Shown here: one piece after another, positions 4,822-5,176 of the stretch
Layout: each line of letters begins with the position of its first letter
Position numbering within the stretch: position 1 is the first letter of the stretch
Source of the DNA: Chloroflexota bacterium
GTDB lineage: Bacteria > Chloroflexota > Dehalococcoidia > UBA2979
DNA length: 5,176 nucleotides
Direction: 5' to 3'
Assembly: GCA_016875695.1 (NCBI GenBank)
Contig: VGPB01000137.1
Coordinates: 1 to 5,176, forward strand
Notes under the pieces: model-generated
What the model was told of the DNA's origin: nothing
Seen by the model: only the letters and a program-made list of their open reading frames with translations
Databases searched by the model: none
Translations under genes and position numbers: made by a program

Positions 4822-5083
4822 GTGACGACGGTCGACGCGCCGCAGCCACCGGCCGATGGGCCGCTCGCCGCCGGTGCGACGCCTACGTATCGCCCGCGCG
4901 TCGCGGAGCTGCCGTCCGACGAGCGACCGTGTGTGTGAGCGGCTGCTGCGGCTGGGCCCGCAGGCGCTGGGCACCGGGGAGCTGCTGGCGATCCTGCTGC
5001 GCGTCGGCAGCGCGCGCGAGGGCGTGCTGGAGCTGGCAGGGCGGCTGTTACGCGAGCACCGCGGATTGCGCAGCCTGGTGATG
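4822..5083 (+). pseudogene. radC: radC remnant, frameshifted and cut by an insertion sequence
   Basis: GTG 4822 opens a frame whose product ends YRPRVAELPSDERPCV at TGA 4936-4938. The next frame continues the same protein from about 4937: ERLLRLGPQALGTGELLAIL, then LRVGSAREGVLELAGRLLREHRGLRSL. Together these give the N-terminal helical domain of RadC (family pattern: LP..ERPRERLL..G...L...ELLAILL..G). The frame change falls at TGTGTGTG (4930-4937). After about 5083 RadC similarity stops and an IS30-like end begins, so the C-terminal JAB/MPN-like metalloprotease domain with its HxHPSG-type motif is absent here. The ORF in the second frame then reads 19 more codons or so into the element and stops at 5138-5140. 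RadC's role is poorly known despite its name. Two separate lesions make loss of function very likely. Confidence 0.85.
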
Positions 5084-5109
5084 GTGGACTCAACCGGTCA
5101 GCGCAACAG
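5083..5109 (-). repeat. Likely terminal inverted repeat of the IS30-like element
   Basis: The + strand reads ACTCAACCGGTCAGCGCAA from 5088, then CAG. This closely matches the IS30 terminal repeat as I remember it (ATTCAATTGGTCAACGCAA then CAG). As in IS30, the repeat overlaps the end of the transposase gene. The outer tip is approximate (5082-5087). The partner repeat is not in the window. Confidence 0.65.
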
Positions 5110-5176
5110 TGCCTGGAGTCTATCGGCCGGAGTGTCGTAGCCAAGAGTCTTCCGCGGTCGGGGGTTGAGCTTCGCT
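5098..5176 (-). CDS. IS30-family transposase, C-terminal end (partial)
   Basis: On the minus strand the frame is open from the window edge to TGA (complement of 5098-5100), giving 25 to 26 residues that include KLNPRPRKTLGYDTPADRLQ and end ALLR. The string LNxRPRKTLGYxTPA is characteristic of the C-terminus of IS30-family DDE transposases, just after the catalytic core. The catalytic residues and the N-terminal helix-turn-helix lie beyond the window, so intactness cannot be judged. The gene is convergent with the radC remnant. Confidence 0.85.
   Translation of the reverse strand, partial: AKLNPRPRKTLGYDTPADRLQALLR

Larger units (their letters stand above)
5083..5176 (-). mobile_element. End of an IS30-family insertion sequence (partial)
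   Basis: From about 5083 to the window edge the sequence is insertion-sequence DNA on the minus strand. It consists of an inverted-repeat-like tip followed directly by the C-terminal codons of an IS30-type transposase. The boundary is set by the loss of RadC similarity after LRSLVM and by the likely tip at 5082-5087; I cannot fix it to the base without the other end. The region is visibly lower in GC than the radC part. The target duplication and the other end lie outside the window. Confidence 0.82.

Noticed and set aside
4856..4936. ATG 4856 as a genuine radC start
   Set aside because: The residues from 4856 to about 4936 do not resemble RadC, whereas the other frame from GTG 4822 reads YRPRVAELPSDERP, which does. 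The ATG is an accident of the frameshift.
4930..4938. Programmed ribosomal frameshift in radC
   Set aside because: There is no slippery heptamer or conserved stimulatory structure, and the gene is also cut by an IS a short distance downstream. Decay is simpler.
3858..5144. Minus-strand open frame of 428 codons opposite the LysM pair and radC
   Set aside because: It has Arg/Ala/Pro-rich composition with long Arg runs, overlaps well-supported + strand genes and crosses the IS boundary. It is a GC-driven shadow.
1..5176. CRISPR array, tRNA or rRNA genes, including the tRNA-Trp often found near secE
   Set aside because: No regularly spaced repeats, cloverleaf or rRNA-like sequence was seen. The rpmG-secE junction overlaps and leaves no room for a tRNA.

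Overview
The window is a high-GC bacterial chromosome segment, with codon third positions almost all G or C. It carries the conserved ribosomal and transcription block tuf (3' end) - rpmG - secE - nusG - rplK - rplA - rplJ - rplL, all on the + strand. Protein details (a Zn-ribbon L33 of the MPKSKGDREHITLACSNC type, a short SecE with one membrane span, and a rplL followed by a Zn-finger/LysM protein) suggest Chloroflexota, perhaps near Thermomicrobia. That placement is an inference from memory, not a computed result.

Layout. 1-84 is the C-terminus of EF-Tu. 119-585 holds rpmG and secE, whose stop and start overlap by one base (TGATG). nusG follows at 668-1243; a CTG at 629 with an excellent Shine-Dalgarno may be its true start. 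rplK and rplA are 2 nt apart (1285-2426). A gene-free stretch of 300 nt (2427-2726) before rplJ is dense in inverted repeats and contains an AGACC/GGTCT element. It is best read as the autoregulatory L10 leader. rplJ probably starts at TTG 2727, directly behind a perfect GGAGGTG. A strong hairpin separates rplJ from rplL.

After rplL the expected rpoB-rpoC pair is absent. Instead there is a hairpin that may end the operon, then a gene pair sharing a TGATG junction. The first encodes a cysteine-rich Zn-finger - membrane span - LysM protein, possibly translated from a leaderless mRNA. The second encodes an unrecognised protein with two membrane spans and a small C-terminal domain.

The last part (4822-5176) is a broken radC. 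Its N-terminal domain is frameshifted at a (TG)4 tract and then interrupted near 5083 by the end of an IS30-family insertion sequence, whose minus-strand transposase C-terminus runs off the window.

The core genes work together in translation and its coupling to transcription and secretion: EF-Tu delivers tRNA, L1/L10/L11/L12/L33 are large-subunit proteins, NusG binds RNA polymerase, and SecE belongs to the translocon. No tRNA, rRNA or CRISPR array was seen. No wholly new system is evident; the more interesting parts are the leader RNA, the non-canonical starts, the Zn-finger/LysM pair and the doubly damaged radC.
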